A stretch of 64,000 nucleotides of DNA from Flavobacteriales bacterium (GCA_016719225.1 JADKAN010000004.1:124001-188000); one strand, 5' to 3'; counted from the stretch's first letter, positions 42,604 to 51,411 are shown. Notes: a model not told the origin generated them from the sequence alone. Program-made: numbers and translations.

Positions 42604-44116
42604 AAGAGAACCGATAGATGAAAAATTTGCCCGCGTATTACAGGATGCGGAGGCCACGCCGCCGCCACGGGTATGGGAGAATATCGCTCGCGAGCGAGGA
42701 TGGGCGCATGTCACGATGTTGCGCCTTCAGCGCCGATGGGGTCTATTGGCATTGTTGCTCGTGCTTGGCGGAGCTGGTGCGTATCGAAGTGCTTTTCACG
42801 AGTACCGGCCGGCCTTGGTCATGGAGCAGAACGGCGCATCAGTTGGTCGCGCTGATAGTCAAGGTTACACGGCTCAGGGCCGACCAATTGAGGCATTGGC
42901 TGTCACGATGAATGAAACCACTGGGCCCACCGTTCCGGTCCCATCCGCTATGGCTCCACCAAAGAATGAAAGCGCTACGAACGAATTACCGACAACCGAT
43001 ATGGCGTCGGCGCAGGGGGGGGGATCAACGGTCCTGATATTGGTATCTCAGAGCGAGCGCTCCGATAAGCCAATAGCGCAATACTCCGGAACGGTAGTAC
43101 AAGTTGCTCCTACAGCCGATCAACCGATAGTGGATCTGGTCCTGACCGCCACCGGGGGAGATCAGGATGTCAAGTTCGTCAACGATCCGGTGTCTTCGTT
43201 GAATGCGATGCCCGCCGCCTCGGAGCGCGAAAGGGCCAGTATCGCAATGCTCAATGCGGATCTGATGGAAGGAAATACTTCTAGTGCCTCGGAGGACGCT
43301 GTGGCCAAATTCCTTCAAGTGCGCCATAGCGAACTTTTACAAACCCCAGCATTGGCCACGCCCGTAGCGCTGTCCACCATGGACTTCTTTGGCCCGCAGC
43401 GCGCTTGGTGGCTGGCCGCTACTGTAGGCCAGTTCAGGGAATCCCGCACATGGCATGGGTCGGATGCGGTCTTAGTGGAGGGTCTCCAAAGCACGGAATT
43501 GACCCATTTCCCCGTTGGTCTGGGAGTGCTTGTCGGCTTTGAGAACCGCAGTGGTTGGGGCATGGCAGTAGGGCTGGAATACAATGCCGGGCGCTACACG
43601 TACAGACATCTTGACCAATTTGTCCAACGCACGGACTCACTGGTCCCGTTCGTGGTGACGTTCAATTCGGACGTGATCGAAAGCTATTCGGACACCCTGA
43701 GCACTTTCACCGACCAGCGGCGACCCGTCGCCACCGAGAACCGCTATACGACGGTCCGGATACCTGTGGAAGCCAGCTGGCATACGGGATGGCGCCGATG
43801 GCATGTGGGAGCGCGTGCGGGTTTGGCGTTGGAGATCAACACGCAGCTGGCAGGAGCAACTTTGGTGGAAGCGACCGGAGGGACGCAAAGTGTGGATGTG
43901 TCTTCCACACCGGTGGCACGGACGTCCACCATGTTGGGAGGAAGTCTTGCCGCTGACCTGGGTTATGGCCTTACGGAACGCATCGGTATTTGGGTATCGC
44001 CCACGTATGCCTCCGGTCTGCGTTCTTTGTCCGTGAAAGGTGATGCTTCTTACGCCATTCCGGAACGGATCGGCTTGCGTTTCCGCTTGGCCTACACCTT
44101 TTGCCCTCGCCCATGA
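42596..44116 (+). CDS. anti-sigma-like protein with one TM helix and a C-terminal outer-membrane beta-barrel
   Basis: The 506-residue protein has an N-terminal cytoplasmic segment with the PPPRVWENIA motif common to ECF partners in Bacteroidota, a membrane helix at about residues 48-63 (WGLLALLLVLGGAGAY), a long low-complexity periplasmic linker and a C-terminal region of amphipathic strands such as VGLGVLVGFENRSGWGMAVG and WHVGARAGLALEINT, ending in an aromatic-rich strand (FRLAYTFCPRP). This architecture would span both membranes. It is coupled to the sigma gene by an 8-base overlap and to the next gene by a 4-base overlap. Confidence 0.78.
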   Translation: MSEREPIDEKFARVLQDAEATPPPRVWENIARERGWAHVTMLRLQRRWGLLALLLVLGGAGAYRSAFHEYRPALVMEQNGASVGRADSQGYTAQGRPIEALAVTMNETTGPTVPVPSAMAPPKNESATNELPTTDMASAQGGGSTVLILVSQSERSDKPIAQYSGTVVQVAPTADQPIVDLVLTATGGDQDVKFVNDPVSSLNAMPAASERERASIAMLNADLMEGNTSSASEDAVAKFLQVRHSELLQTPALATPVALSTMDFFGPQRAWWLAATVGQFRESRTWHGSDAVLVEGLQSTELTHFPVGLGVLVGFENRSGWGMAVGLEYNAGRYTYRHLDQFVQRTDSLVPFVVTFNSDVIESYSDTLSTFTDQRRPVATENRYTTVRIPVEASWHTGWRRWHVGARAGLALEINTQLAGATLVEATGGTQSVDVSSTPVARTSTMLGGSLAADLGYGLTERIGIWVSPTYASGLRSLSVKGDASYAIPERIGLRFRLAYTFCPRP

Positions 44117-45264
44117 GAACTCAACCGCACATGCTCCAACGTGCCATTTTCATTGCCGTTGCGTTGTCGGCTTTGCCGACATTGGCACAAACGCCATGCG
44201 CAACTACCGATACTACCCATTTTACCGTGTTGGACCAAGGTGGTTACAACTACCAATTCTTACCGGACCCACCAACGGGTTGGACCGTCCTGACGCATGA
44301 ATGGGCGTTCGGCCGGCCCGACTTCAATGATTTCAGCCTGTATCCAATAGCCAATGTCCAGTTTCCGGGGCCAGGAACATATTTAGCCTGCTTACGCGCC
44401 AACCAGCAGGAGGGCCTAGGGTATCCGTGCGTTTCCACCTATTGTGAATTGCTCATTGTTCCAGTGGACGTAGTATGTGCCGGACTTAACGCCGGTTTCT
44501 CTATTGATCCACAAGCTGGGTCCATCCTATTTAACGACCTAACAACGGGGCTGTTGCCCGGATACAACACCACGGCTTGGGACTTCGGTGATGGTACCAC
44601 CAGCGAAGAGGCTTCTCCGGTCCACACGTATTACGGGGCCGGGCCTTACCAAGCATGCCTTACCGTTAACTCCGGAGGTTGCAAGGCCACTGCGTGCAAC
44701 TGGATCTACCTCGGTCCTCCGAACGTGCCTTGTACAACACTGCTACAACCGGCCATCGGCTTGATCCAGTATGAGCGTACCATCGCTGTGTTCGACCAAA
44801 GCGTAACCTCGGGAATGAACACCACTCTGAATTGGGATTTCGGGGACGGTACACAGGCAAGCGGAAGTCCACTTTTGCACACCTATGCTTATGATGGTGA
44901 GTTCCAAGTTTGCGGGAATATCGGACTTTGGGGTCCTTTGACACCGGATACGTGTATGGCAAGTGCTTGCGAAACCGTGTATACGATCGTTTCTGCGGGT
45001 GTTGCCGGGGCAGGGTCTGCTACCGTTCCCAAGGTATATCCTGTTCCATTCACGGACCGGTTCAACGTGGATCTGGGAACGGTTGATAGAAATGCACGTT
45101 GGGTCTTGATGGACCAGTTGGGCAGGGTTTGCAAAGACGGCGATGTACCGGCCTCGGGCTCGTTCGCGGTAGCCGGGGAAGAGATGGCGCCCGGGGTTTA
45201 TGTGCTGCGCGCCTTTATGGGGAACACCAGCCGTATTCTGACCGTTGTGAAGGGTAGGCCTTGA
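44113..45264 (+). CDS. secreted PKD-domain protein with T9SS sorting domain
   Basis: The 383-residue protein begins with a signal peptide (MRTQPHMLQRAIFIAVALSA, cut near TLAQ) and contains two PKD-like domains, marked by AWDFGDGTTSEEASPVHTYY and NWDFGDGTQASGSPLLHTYA, in a region of six or more cysteine-containing beta strands. The C-terminal part (KVYPVPFTDRFNVDLGTV to the end) is a T9SS sorting domain. Its ATG overlaps the barrel gene stop (ATGA), so it belongs to the same regulatory cassette and may be its surface sensor or target. Confidence 0.83.
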   Translation: MRTQPHMLQRAIFIAVALSALPTLAQTPCATTDTTHFTVLDQGGYNYQFLPDPPTGWTVLTHEWAFGRPDFNDFSLYPIANVQFPGPGTYLACLRANQQEGLGYPCVSTYCELLIVPVDVVCAGLNAGFSIDPQAGSILFNDLTTGLLPGYNTTAWDFGDGTTSEEASPVHTYYGAGPYQACLTVNSGGCKATACNWIYLGPPNVPCTTLLQPAIGLIQYERTIAVFDQSVTSGMNTTLNWDFGDGTQASGSPLLHTYAYDGEFQVCGNIGLWGPLTPDTCMASACETVYTIVSAGVAGAGSATVPKVYPVPFTDRFNVDLGTVDRNARWVLMDQLGRVCKDGDVPASGSFAVAGEEMAPGVYVLRAFMGNTSRILTVVKGRP

Positions 45265-45354
45265 TGAACAGTAATGACCTCGCTTCCGGATGGCGGCCAT
45301 TAGTCGCCCATGAGTTGCGAGCATTGAGGTTCTATGATCAGGTGTTCGCCCAGA

Positions 45355-45390
45355 ACAAAAGGGGCCGAAGCTTTCGCCCCGACCCCTTTC
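45355..45390 (-). terminator. intrinsic terminator after the second ssb gene
   Basis: On the minus strand the arms aaagggg and ccccttt, extended by two pairs beyond a mismatch, form a stem just past the ssb stop and run into a T-rich tract (TTTTGTT). It lies between the convergent PKD and ssb genes. Confidence 0.6.
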
Positions 45391-45409
45391 TTGTTGCGGC
45401 AATGCTGTT

Positions 45410-45766
45410 TCACGCGGCCTCCGCCACTTCCGCAGTAACCTCTATTGGCTGAAAGCTGCTGAGCACCACGTCAGTGGAATAGCGCTTTTGGCCGTCCTTT
45501 TCGTACACCTTGTGTACTAAGCGACCCTCCAAAGAAATGCGGCTGCCCTTCCGCAGTTGTTGGATCACCTGCTCGGCAATACGGCCCCAAGCCACCACGT
45601 TATGCCATTGGGTATCGTCCTTGGCCTGTCCATCACCATAGGTGAAGCGCTCGTTCGTGGCGACACTGAAGCGGGCCATGCGTTTACCACCGTCGAATTC
45701 ATGCACACTAGGGTCTTTGCCGAGGTTGCCCATGAGCTGTACGCGGTTCTTGATCATCGTTTCCAT
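45410..45766 (-). CDS. ssb: single-stranded DNA-binding protein (second copy)
   Basis: The 118-residue protein starts METMIKNRVQLMGNLGKDPS and has DTQWHNVVAWGRIAEQVIQQ and SLEGRLVHKVYEKDGQKRYS. It is a paralogue of the copy at 41395, differing at many positions, for example MGNLGKDP against TGNLGFDP. It too lacks an acidic DDDIPF tail, ending EVTAEVAEAA. Whether both copies are expressed together is unknown. Confidence 0.92.
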   Translation of the reverse strand: METMIKNRVQLMGNLGKDPSVHEFDGGKRMARFSVATNERFTYGDGQAKDDTQWHNVVAWGRIAEQVIQQLRKGSRISLEGRLVHKVYEKDGQKRYSTDVVLSSFQPIEVTAEVAEAA

Positions 45767-45830
45767 TGTTATCCGGGTTTTTATTGAGCTGTTCGTTCAG
45801 CCGCTGCAAAACTCATCCGGGGTACATCTG

Positions 45831-45882
45831 TTATTCGGTCAGTATGCGTTTGTATGCGTTAGTAAGTATTGGCTGTCGTTTG
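45831..45882 (-). promoter_or_regulatory. conserved upstream element of ssb copy 2
   Basis: This is the counterpart of the element at 41829-41880: 20 of 23 bases match in the first part and 10 of 10 in the second, with both parts separated by exactly the same spacing. It starts 65 bases before the ssb start. Confidence 0.65.
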
Positions 45883-45976
45883 CGCAACGGCTATGGACGA
45901 CAATGATCAGCCACTACCTTGCCCGCATTGTCTAATTTGGCCGCAGTAAGCACTAACCATTCATTTGCCCCCAGCC

Positions 45977-46810
45977 ATGCCCCCTAAGCGGATACTTGTA
46001 CCCACGGATTTTACGAAAGTGGCCGATTGCGCCATGAACCATGCGGCGGCTTTGGCAGAGCGCATGGACGCCACCGTGGACATTCTCCATATCGTTTCCA
46101 AAGCCGCCGACCTTCCCGAAGCCAGGTTGAAAGTGGCGTTGGAAGTGGCCCGGGGACAGCAATGGAGCAAGACCGTGGAATTCAGGCCACAGGTGCGCGT
46201 GGGCTCCGTGTATGAGGAGATCGGCAACACCGCATCGGAGCTCGGTGCGGAATTGATCATTATGGGCACCCACGGAATGCGGGGCATGCAGTTCATTACC
46301 GGAAGCAGGGCGCTACGCGTGATCACCAACGGTACTGTGCCGTTCGTGGTGGTCCAGGAGCGCAACATCGGCCCCGAAGGCTACAACGACATCCTAGTGC
46401 CCATGGATCTGCAAAAGGAAACGCGCGAAAAGCTTGCCTTGGTAGCGGACATGGCGAAGTATTTCGACAGTAGGGCGCATATTATCACCCCGCGGGAGAC
46501 CGATGAGTTCCTGCGCAAGCAATTGCTCAACAACATCCGCTTCGCCGAAACCTTCTTCAGCGAACGCGGCATCCCCATGGACGTCACGATGGCCGAAGTC
46601 GACAGCGGCCATTTCGTGGAGGCCGTATTGGAGCATGCCCAAAAGACCAACGCGGACCTCATTGCCATCATGAACCTTTCGCGCGGTAATATTTTCGGGG
46701 TGCTCGGCGTGCCTTACGAGCAGGATATCATCACCAACCAGGCCATGATCCCGGTAATGTTGATGAATCCACGTGAATCTGCCACAGGCAGTGGTTGGAG
46801 CTTCCAGTGA
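45977..46810 (+). CDS. uspA: universal stress protein with two Usp domains
   Basis: The 277-residue protein holds two tandem UspA-type domains. The first (MPPKRILVPTDFTKVADCAM) includes the ATP-binding loop GTHGMRGMQFITGS and the NGTVPFVVVQE ending; the second (NDILVPMDLQKETREKLALV) lacks the G-x-x-G loop and probably does not bind ATP. Tandem Usp proteins are soluble stress or signalling proteins. The ATG at 45977 is preferred over a TTG four codons upstream. A TAATTTG-like box lies 40 bases upstream. The next gene is convergent. Confidence 0.88.
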   Translation: MPPKRILVPTDFTKVADCAMNHAAALAERMDATVDILHIVSKAADLPEARLKVALEVARGQQWSKTVEFRPQVRVGSVYEEIGNTASELGAELIIMGTHGMRGMQFITGSRALRVITNGTVPFVVVQERNIGPEGYNDILVPMDLQKETREKLALVADMAKYFDSRAHIITPRETDEFLRKQLLNNIRFAETFFSERGIPMDVTMAEVDSGHFVEAVLEHAQKTNADLIAIMNLSRGNIFGVLGVPYEQDIITNQAMIPVMLMNPRESATGSGWSFQ

Positions 46811-46849
46811 TCAAAGGCCGCTCGGAAAAGGTGCGTTGTTTTGTGGAAG

Positions 46850-48634
46850 TCAGACCTGTAGGCCCATCACCAGCACGTCGTCCACCTGTTCCAAACCTCC
46901 TTTCCAAGAGGTGAAAGCAGTAGCGAGCTTGGTCTTACGCACTGCGGGAGGGTCGTCCTGCAATTCCACCAGCAATTCCCTGAAGCGGCGGTAAAGGAAC
47001 TTCTTACCCTTCGGGCCGCCGAACTGGTCCGCATATCCATCGGAGAACACGTACACTGAATCGCCCTTTTGCAGTTGCAGCAGGTGGCCCGAGAACTGGA
47101 CACCTTCCAAAGCGAACCCACCGATGGCCAATTTATTCGGCGGATAACTGATCACCTCCCCGTTCCGCACGATGTAAAGCGGACAGTTGGCACCTGCGTA
47201 TTCCAGTGTTAATGTGGAGGGATGGAACGTGCACAGCGCCATGTCCATCCCGTCGCGTACGTTCTGGCCGCGGTCCATGTGCAAGGTTTCATATGCGATC
47301 CTGTTCAATTCGCCCAATATCGCTGCCGGTTCAGTAAGGCCGCGCTCTTTCACCACTTGGTTCAACCCGTTGTGACCAACCAAGCTCATGAATGCGCCCG
47401 GCACACCATGACCCGTACAGTCCACTGCGGCAAATACGGTCTTATCCCCGATGGGCTCCACCCAATAGAAATCGCCGCTAACGATATCCTTGGGACGGTA
47501 CAGAATGAATGCACCAGGTAGCAGGTCCTGAACGCGTGCTTCCGACGGGAGTATGGATTCTTGGAGTCTTTTCGCGTAACGGATGCTGTCCGTAACGTTC
47601 TTGTAAAGTTCCACGACTTTTTTTCCCTGCCGTTCCACCTCGTCCTTTTGCCGCACCACTTCATCGGTGCGCTCCCGCACCTTTTCCTCCAAGTGCCGTT
47701 CCCGTTCCTTCAGTTCGGAGCGCATCATCAGCAGTGCATGGCCCAATACGTCCTCTTCGCTCAAAGGCTGATAATCCGCCTTGAAATCGCCGGCCGCCAA
47801 CGCATGGGAGAAGTCAGTGGTACGCCGCAGACCGGCCACCAGACCACCCAGAGCCACTGACATGTCGCCCACCTCATCGTTCCTGTGGATGATAGGCGAC
47901 TGCGGGAACACCCCCCGGCCAAGTTCCAGCAGTATGGAACGTAGCCGGTGCACGGGCCTGGTGATACCGCGCACCAGCAGTATGGCAACGATGGAACCGA
48001 TGATCACCAGCGCCGACCCGAGGTAAAGCACCAGGAATCGCAAGGAATCGAAGCTGCGGATCATGTCCAGCCGAAGGCTCTTGCGTTTACCGTCCAACGC
48101 GTTCGCCAAGGCGTCCAGGTCATTCAGCACTTTTTCTGTCTGGCGGTCCAGCGCACCTCCCTCCTCGGCCAGGTCCTTGGCGTTGAAATAAGCAACAGGG
48201 TCCTGGTAGCTTTCGAAATCGGGCAAGAGACGCTTCACGTTGTCGTGCATCTCAAAAAGTGTGTTCATGTCCGCGAAAGCGCGGCTCATCAGCGCGACCT
48301 CGTTCTTATCCCAGCCTCCTTGCAGGGTGTCGATCCGGTCCATGAGCATGGGCAGTTCCTTTTCGGAGATCTTTTGGAGCGCCGTTTTTTCCGGAGCGTC
48401 GGGAATGCTTTCCACCAAGGCCCAGTGTTTCACCAACGTGCGGGCATTCACCACCAGATTCCGAAGGCGCACCACGGCATCCACCGAGGGTGCATACGTA
48501 ATTCCGATCTGGGTATTGATGGCCCTGGTGCGCATCAGGGTATTGCTGGTGAACACGATCACCAGCACGGCAAAGAAGATGAAGAGGCCGAAACCTATGC
48601 TGATCCGTCGCCCGATGGTCCACCTGAACTGCAT
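46850..48634 (-). CDS. SpoIIE/RsbU-type PP2C phosphatase with sensor region and HAMP domain
   Basis: The 594-residue protein has a TM helix (about 13-32), a four-helix periplasmic sensor (YAPSVDAVVRLRNLVVNART), a second TM helix near 200-222 and a HAMP segment (LVRGITRPVHRLRSILLELG). A coiled-coil linker leads to the SpoIIE phosphatase domain, with KDIVSGDFYWVE, DCTGHGVPGAFMSLVGH and FSDGYADQFGG as metal-binding motifs. It probably dephosphorylates an anti-sigma antagonist. The upstream TPR ORF overlaps its first 329 bases. It forms an operon with the YfiR-like and TPR genes. Confidence 0.92.
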   Translation of the reverse strand: MQFRWTIGRRISIGFGLFIFFAVLVIVFTSNTLMRTRAINTQIGITYAPSVDAVVRLRNLVVNARTLVKHWALVESIPDAPEKTALQKISEKELPMLMDRIDTLQGGWDKNEVALMSRAFADMNTLFEMHDNVKRLLPDFESYQDPVAYFNAKDLAEEGGALDRQTEKVLNDLDALANALDGKRKSLRLDMIRSFDSLRFLVLYLGSALVIIGSIVAILLVRGITRPVHRLRSILLELGRGVFPQSPIIHRNDEVGDMSVALGGLVAGLRRTTDFSHALAAGDFKADYQPLSEEDVLGHALLMMRSELKERERHLEEKVRERTDEVVRQKDEVERQGKKVVELYKNVTDSIRYAKRLQESILPSEARVQDLLPGAFILYRPKDIVSGDFYWVEPIGDKTVFAAVDCTGHGVPGAFMSLVGHNGLNQVVKERGLTEPAAILGELNRIAYETLHMDRGQNVRDGMDMALCTFHPSTLTLEYAGANCPLYIVRNGEVISYPPNKLAIGGFALEGVQFSGHLLQLQKGDSVYVFSDGYADQFGGPKGKKFLYRRFRELLVELQDDPPAVRKTKLATAFTSWKGGLEQVDDVLVMGLQV

Positions 48635-49541
48635 GCGGTCCTATTGGTTCCTTCCCGGGGCTGTCGTCGTGCTTCAGCTCCTCGTACATGTGCCGGTAAT
48701 ATTTGCTTTTCTCCTCATCCTGCAAGCTATAGTGGATGCCTTCCAAGCCAATGAGCGTTTCTTTTCGGCCGGGGTCCATATCGTGTGCCTTTTCCATGTA
48801 AGGCAGGGCAAGTGTGAAATAATCCCGGCTTGCTTCCTGGATCTCCTGGATGCTGGGAATGTCGTTGTCCGCATCGATCCGCTGGATGTTGAAAACACCC
48901 CGGTTATAATAGAGGGTGGCCAAGTTGTAGTTAGCCCCATAGTTGCCAGGATCTTTAGCCAACACGGCCAAGTAGGTCTTCACTGCCTCTTCATACCAAT
49001 GTAGGTCCGCACGGTCCCGGTTGAACAGTTTTACCTGCACGGTACCGAGTGCATTGCCGAATTCCACATCGCGGGTGGCGAAAGTGGTGTCAGGGGCCAA
49101 CCTGCGGACGGCCTCTTTGTACTTGCGGTAGAATTCCGTTGCACTGTCGGCCGCTAAGCCGTTCAGGGAGTGTACGGCGTCGTTGTATATGGTACGGGAC
49201 AGGTAATCGTACGCGGGAAGGGTGCTTGCAGCATATTGTTTGGCTGTGTCCTCCTGCAATGCGGTGTACAGGCTGGCCAAGGCCTCATCGCGCAGAAGCG
49301 CTGCGCTTTCGCCCTTGGCCGAGGCCTTGTACAGGTCCTTGTAAACGAAACCGCGGAGAACCCACGTTTCAGCTGTCGCCGCCAAGGCCGGGTCCCGGAT
49401 GGCCCTGTCCAGCAGCACGCGCGCGCCCTCCAGATCGCCACCACGATATTTTTCGTTGGCCTCGCCCAGATCGCCGGGCTGGGACCATGCCCGCCCCAAG
49501 AGGAGCAAAGCGCAGAGGGTCAGGGCGGTTCTCATTTTCAT
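48306..49541 (-). CDS. TPR-repeat secreted protein with questionable 3' end
   Basis: The real protein appears to run from residue 1 to about residue 300 (MKMRTALTLCALLLLGRAWS ... EELKHDDSPGKEPIG), with a signal peptide and about six TPR-like units such as YEEAVKTYLAVLAKDPGNYG. Beyond this, about 100 codons read through the start of the SpoIIE gene in another frame and look meaningless. In the +1 frame a TAG stop occurs within ten codons, 6 bases before the SpoIIE start, so a one-base indel near 48670 is likely. The start is 2 bases from the YfiR-like stop. It could feed signals to the phosphatase. Confidence 0.7.
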   Translation of the reverse strand: MKMRTALTLCALLLLGRAWSQPGDLGEANEKYRGGDLEGARVLLDRAIRDPALAATAETWVLRGFVYKDLYKASAKGESAALLRDEALASLYTALQEDTAKQYAASTLPAYDYLSRTIYNDAVHSLNGLAADSATEFYRKYKEAVRRLAPDTTFATRDVEFGNALGTVQVKLFNRDRADLHWYEEAVKTYLAVLAKDPGNYGANYNLATLYYNRGVFNIQRIDADNDIPSIQEIQEASRDYFTLALPYMEKAHDMDPGRKETLIGLEGIHYSLQDEEKSKYYRHMYEELKHDDSPGKEPIGPHAVQVDHRATDQHRFRPLHLLCRAGDRVHQQYPDAHQGHQYPDRNYVCTLGGCRGAPSESGGECPHVGETLGLGGKHSRRSGKNGAPKDLRKGTAHAHGPDRHPARRLG

Positions 49542-49543
49542 CG

Positions 49544-50128
49544 TTATTCCACCACGCGACCTGCAAGCTGCCTCAATGTGAGGCCTACTTCGATGCGGTG
49601 GCTTTGAGCGTTGGACAAGCTGATCTCATATTTCAATGTCTTGTTCGCGGGCATGAAGTTCACCACCGCGCCTTCATCAAGAGCGCCGGGCCATTCGGTC
49701 ACGATCAACGTGGATCCCAGGCTGGTCCCTTTCATGCTTTCCGCCAACATGGCCCTGTCCTCTTTTTGGATAAAGAGGATGTGGCACCGTTCCGCGACCG
49801 CAGCGCGCGGCAGTTTCCGCACTTCGATCGGTTGCTTTCCGATGGTGCGCGTTGCGTATTTGTTCAACAATTCCTGGTACAGGTTACCGCTGCCCATCAC
49901 GCCGATCACGAAAGGTCCCTCGCGCATTTTTGGATCGGTCCATTGCACAAGCTTTGCTATGTTGTAGAGGTAGCTGGCCTCGATGATGGCGATGGTGTCC
50001 TTGTCCGGCTCGCGCTGGACCTGCATGCCGCCCCAGCACAACAAAGCAAACACAACGGCAACGGGGATGCGCGTGTACGGCACAAGAAATGCCCGGAGGC
50101 GCTGGAGGGGTCCCGTTCCGAAAGACAT
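49544..50128 (-). CDS. YfiR/DUF4154 family periplasmic regulator
   Basis: The 194-residue protein has a hydrophobic N-terminal segment (IPVAVVFALLCWGGMQ) and the YfiR-type domain: IIEASYLYNIAKLVQWTD, FVIGVMGSGNLYQELLNKYA, RTIGKQPIEVRKLPRA and EGAVVNFMPANKTLKYEISL. YfiR proteins repress diguanylate cyclases in other bacteria; here it is paired with a TPR protein and a SpoIIE phosphatase. The ATG at 50128 is chosen, the frame being open upstream to 50200. The final cysteine pair of classic YfiR is not evident. Confidence 0.82.
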   Translation of the reverse strand: MSFGTGPLQRLRAFLVPYTRIPVAVVFALLCWGGMQVQREPDKDTIAIIEASYLYNIAKLVQWTDPKMREGPFVIGVMGSGNLYQELLNKYATRTIGKQPIEVRKLPRAAVAERCHILFIQKEDRAMLAESMKGTSLGSTLIVTEWPGALDEGAVVNFMPANKTLKYEISLSNAQSHRIEVGLTLRQLAGRVVE

Positions 50129-50238
50129 GGCGGCGTGCTCGGCCAAAGATGTGCTAAACGTGCACGCTACCGCCCAATGGGAAGCTCCAACTGTACACAA
50201 ACGCCTGTTCGCGACAACCGTTTAGGTGGGCTGCCGGT

Positions 50239-50742
50239 TTAACCGTGTGCCCGAGCAGCCCCGCCCAAGAGGTCGCGGTCGAAGAGGTAAAGGCCTCCTT
50301 TGTCACTGCCGATCAAGTTGAGCTTATCGAGCATGGTGCGGGCCAACCGTTCTTCCTCGATCTGCTCGGCCACGTACCACTGCAGGAAGTTATGGGTGGT
50401 GTAATCCTTTTCCTTCAGGCAGAGGTCCACGATCCCGTTTATCTCGCCGCTCACTTCCACCTCCTGTTGCAAGATACTCTTGAACACGTCCATGATCCCC
50501 TTCATGTCCTTTGGCGGCTTGGCCAAGGCGGGCACAACCGCGTGGCCCCCTCGTTCATTGATGTACTTCATGAGTTTCAGCGCATGCATGCGTTCCTCAT
50601 CGCTGTGGCGGTACAGAAATGCTGCTACACCCTCCAAACCTTGTACCTCTGCCCAAGAGGCCATCGCCAAGTACACTTGGCTGCTCATGGCCTCTTTTTC
50701 CACCTGCGCATTCAATGCGTTCTCCACCTTCTTCGATACCAT
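50239..50742 (-). CDS. ftnA: ferritin
   Basis: The 167-residue protein forms a 24-mer iron-storage shell. The ferroxidase residues are visible: E17 in VEKEAMSSQVYLAM, E50 and H53 in HSDEERMHALKLMKY, and E/Q residues in FLQWYVAEQIEEERLART. The helix MKYINERGGHAVVP matches the family. It ends near the YfiR promoter region. No iron-regulatory box is recognisable. Confidence 0.94.
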   Translation of the reverse strand: MVSKKVENALNAQVEKEAMSSQVYLAMASWAEVQGLEGVAAFLYRHSDEERMHALKLMKYINERGGHAVVPALAKPPKDMKGIMDVFKSILQQEVEVSGEINGIVDLCLKEKDYTTHNFLQWYVAEQIEEERLARTMLDKLNLIGSDKGGLYLFDRDLLGGAARAHG

Positions 50743-50847
50743 CCCAGGGCTATTTTTGTTTGGTGGTGAAGATAGGCGATACCAATTCTCTTACCGGACC
50801 TGCCATGTCCCGAGTGTATCCCTTTCACAGCGTTGGAGCTGAATGGG

Positions 50848-51411
50848 TCACCGTTTGTTGAACCCGTTCATGGCTTGTGCAATTCCCAACAGTCCGAATT
50901 GCATTACTGCCTTGGCTGCCAGCTCAATGCAATCGTCCAGGCTTTGCTTTTCCGTGGCGCTCCACGTGCCGAGGACATATTCGCTTTGCCTACCGCGCCC
51001 AAAATCGCTACCGATTCCGAAGCGCAACCGCGGGAAGGCTTCGGTCCCCAAAAGCTCAATGATGCTGGAAAGCCCGTTGTGGCCGCCCGCACCGCCTGAG
51101 CCGCGAAGCCGCACTTTGCCGAACGGGAGGGCTAAGTCGTCGGTGACTACCATGAGCTGCTCGGGTACCAGATCTTCTTGATCCAGCCAGTAGCGGACAG
51201 CCTTGCCGCTGAGGTTCATGAAGGTCTGTGGCTTTATGAGCACGAAGGTGCGGCCTTTGTGTTTGATGCGTGCGGTGTCGGCGTAACGGCCGGATGTGAA
51301 CGTGGCGTCGAACGTGGAGGCGAGGTGGTCCAACACTTGAAAGCCGATGTTGTGCCGCGTGCCGGCATATTCAGGACCCGGATTGCCCAGCCCGGTGATG
51401 AGGTATTTCAT
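50848..51411 (-). CDS. pth: peptidyl-tRNA hydrolase
   Basis: Pth frees tRNA from peptidyl-tRNA dropped off ribosomes. The 187-residue protein has N10 in ITGLGNPGPEY, the catalytic H20 in AGTRHNIGFQVLD, KPQTFMNLSGKAV and the lid region VVTDDLALPFGKVRLRG with GGAGGHNGL. It lies downstream of the L25 gene, from which it is separated by a hairpin. Confidence 0.96.
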   Translation of the reverse strand: MKYLITGLGNPGPEYAGTRHNIGFQVLDHLASTFDATFTSGRYADTARIKHKGRTFVLIKPQTFMNLSGKAVRYWLDQEDLVPEQLMVVTDDLALPFGKVRLRGSGGAGGHNGLSSIIELLGTEAFPRLRFGIGSDFGRGRQSEYVLGTWSATEKQSLDDCIELAAKAVMQFGLLGIAQAMNGFNKR

